A stretch of DNA of 6,145 bases, taken from positions 1-6,145 of the forward strand of contig JAETSS010000089.1 in the NCBI GenBank assembly GCA_021769545.1, given 5' to 3'. Source of the DNA: Eubacterium sp. (GTDB lineage: Bacteria > Bacillota_A > Clostridia > Peptostreptococcales > Anaerovoracaceae). Each line of letters opens with the position of its first letter. The first letter of the stretch is position 1. The notes beneath the pieces are model-generated. The model was not told the origin of the DNA. It searched no databases and saw nothing but the letters and a program-made list of their open reading frames with translations. This document shows, piece after piece, positions 5,883 to 6,145 of the stretch. A program made the position numbers and the translations under genes.

Positions 5883-5989
5883 ATTTCCTCTCTTTCTGCC
5901 CTTTCGGGCTGTCTACATAGCGGACCACGCTTCCGGGTACGTTGCGATTTGCGTGTTCTTACGTCTAAGTAGAGGTTTTTGATTTTCTT
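5883..5989 (-). other. 107-nt spacer between rpsJ and rplC
   Basis: This gap has an A-rich first part and a more GC-rich second part on the transcript. The clearest element is a 12-nt hairpin GCCC-GAAA-GGGC (5909 to 5898) with a GNRA loop, ending 5 nt before the weak rplC ribosome binding site (5887-5892). A weaker 5-bp pairing joins CACGC (5955-5951) to GCGTG (5930-5926). The hairpin is close enough to the initiation site that it could affect L3 translation, but it is short. No U-tract and no clear promoter motif are seen. The reading frame after the rpsJ stop happens to remain open across the whole gap. Confidence 0.45.
5898..5909 (-). repeat. GNRA-loop hairpin just before the rplC ribosome binding site
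   Basis: The transcript reads GCCC GAAA GGGC, a perfect 4-bp GC stem capped by GAAA. A near copy with loop GGGA occurs at 2876-2887 in the rpsS-rplV gap. Confidence 0.5.
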
Positions 5990-6145
5990 TTACTTGTTTT
6001 TCATTTTGATATCAATATAAACACCTGCAGGCATCTCCAGTCTCTGCAGTGCATCTACCGTCTTCTGGGTAGGTGTAATGATATCGATCAGTCTCTTGTG
6101 AGTTCTCTGCTCGAACTGCTCTCTGGAGTCCTTGTACTTGTGTAC
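5990..6145 (-). CDS. rpsJ: 30S ribosomal protein S10, C-terminal 51 residues (partial)
   Basis: S10 lies in the small-subunit head and, paired with NusB, also acts in transcription antitermination. The frame enters at the window edge in register and reads [19 protein letters not shown], then [22 protein letters not shown], and ends [10 protein letters not shown] before TAA at 5990-5992. This matches the C-terminal half of bacterial S10 (for example [17 protein letters not shown] and TVDALMRLD/EMPAGV). The N-terminal half, about 50 residues, is beyond 6145. S10 is the first gene of the classical operon, so the promoter and leader are also outside the window. The gene is followed by a 107-nt gap before rplC, whereas most other junctions here are under 35 nt. 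Confidence 0.97.
   Translation of the reverse strand, partial: VHKYKDSREQFEQRTHKRLIDIITPTQKTVDALQRLEMPAGVYIDIKMKNK

Noticed and set aside
5898..5909. Possible terminator between rpsJ and rplC
   Set aside because: The stem is only four pairs and is followed by AGAAAGAGAGG, not a U-tract; it also abuts the rplC ribosome binding site.
5883..5989. An L4-responsive leader like that of the E. coli S10 operon
   Set aside because: The E. coli leader lies upstream of rpsJ, which is outside this window. The structure seen here is after rpsJ, and I cannot match it to the known leader.

Overview
The window is a continuous stretch of the bacterial S10 (spc-proximal) ribosomal protein operon. Every gene lies on the minus strand, so transcription runs from the right end of the window (6145) to the left end (1). 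In transcription order the genes are rpsJ (S10, 3' half only), rplC (L3), rplD (L4), rplW (L23), rplB (L2), rpsS (S19), rplV (L22), rpsC (S3), rplP (L16), rpmC (L29), rpsQ (S17), rplN (L14), rplX (L24) and rplE (L5, first 22 codons only). This is the classical bacterial order with nothing inserted or missing: the S10 operon runs directly into the start of the spc operon (L14-L24-L5), as is usual in Firmicutes.

The organism is most probably a Gram-positive Clostridia member, likely Lachnospiraceae. This rests on strong AGGAGG-type ribosome binding sites before most genes, use of GTG starts, the N-terminal extension on L22, the [15 protein letters not shown] start of L16, and the overall flavour of the S17, L2 and L3 sequences. 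G+C looks moderate, near half by eye. The family-level placement is inference from memory and was not searched.

Most junctions are tight. rplD/rplW and rplP/rpmC overlap by one base as TAATG, and rpsC/rplP are 2 nt apart. The remaining ordinary gaps are 11-32 nt and hold little beyond a Shine-Dalgarno site. Three gaps break the pattern: rpsJ-rplC (107 nt), rplW-rplB (188 nt) and rplV-rpsS (110 nt). Each holds inverted repeats, and each contains a GCCC...GGGC stem with a short G/A-rich loop. They are the only unexplained sequence in the window and the best places for a second look. No promoter, Rho-independent terminator, tRNA, CRISPR or mobile gene was found.

The gene products act together in the ribosome. 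L3, L4, L22, L23, L29, L2, L14, L16, L24 and L5 build the large subunit, including the peptidyl transferase surroundings and the exit tunnel. S10, S19, S3 and S17 build the small subunit. Apart from an unusual insertion-like segment in L3 and a modest variation in the L24 KOW loop, the proteins look ordinary and intact. I found no evidence of a novel coding system here.
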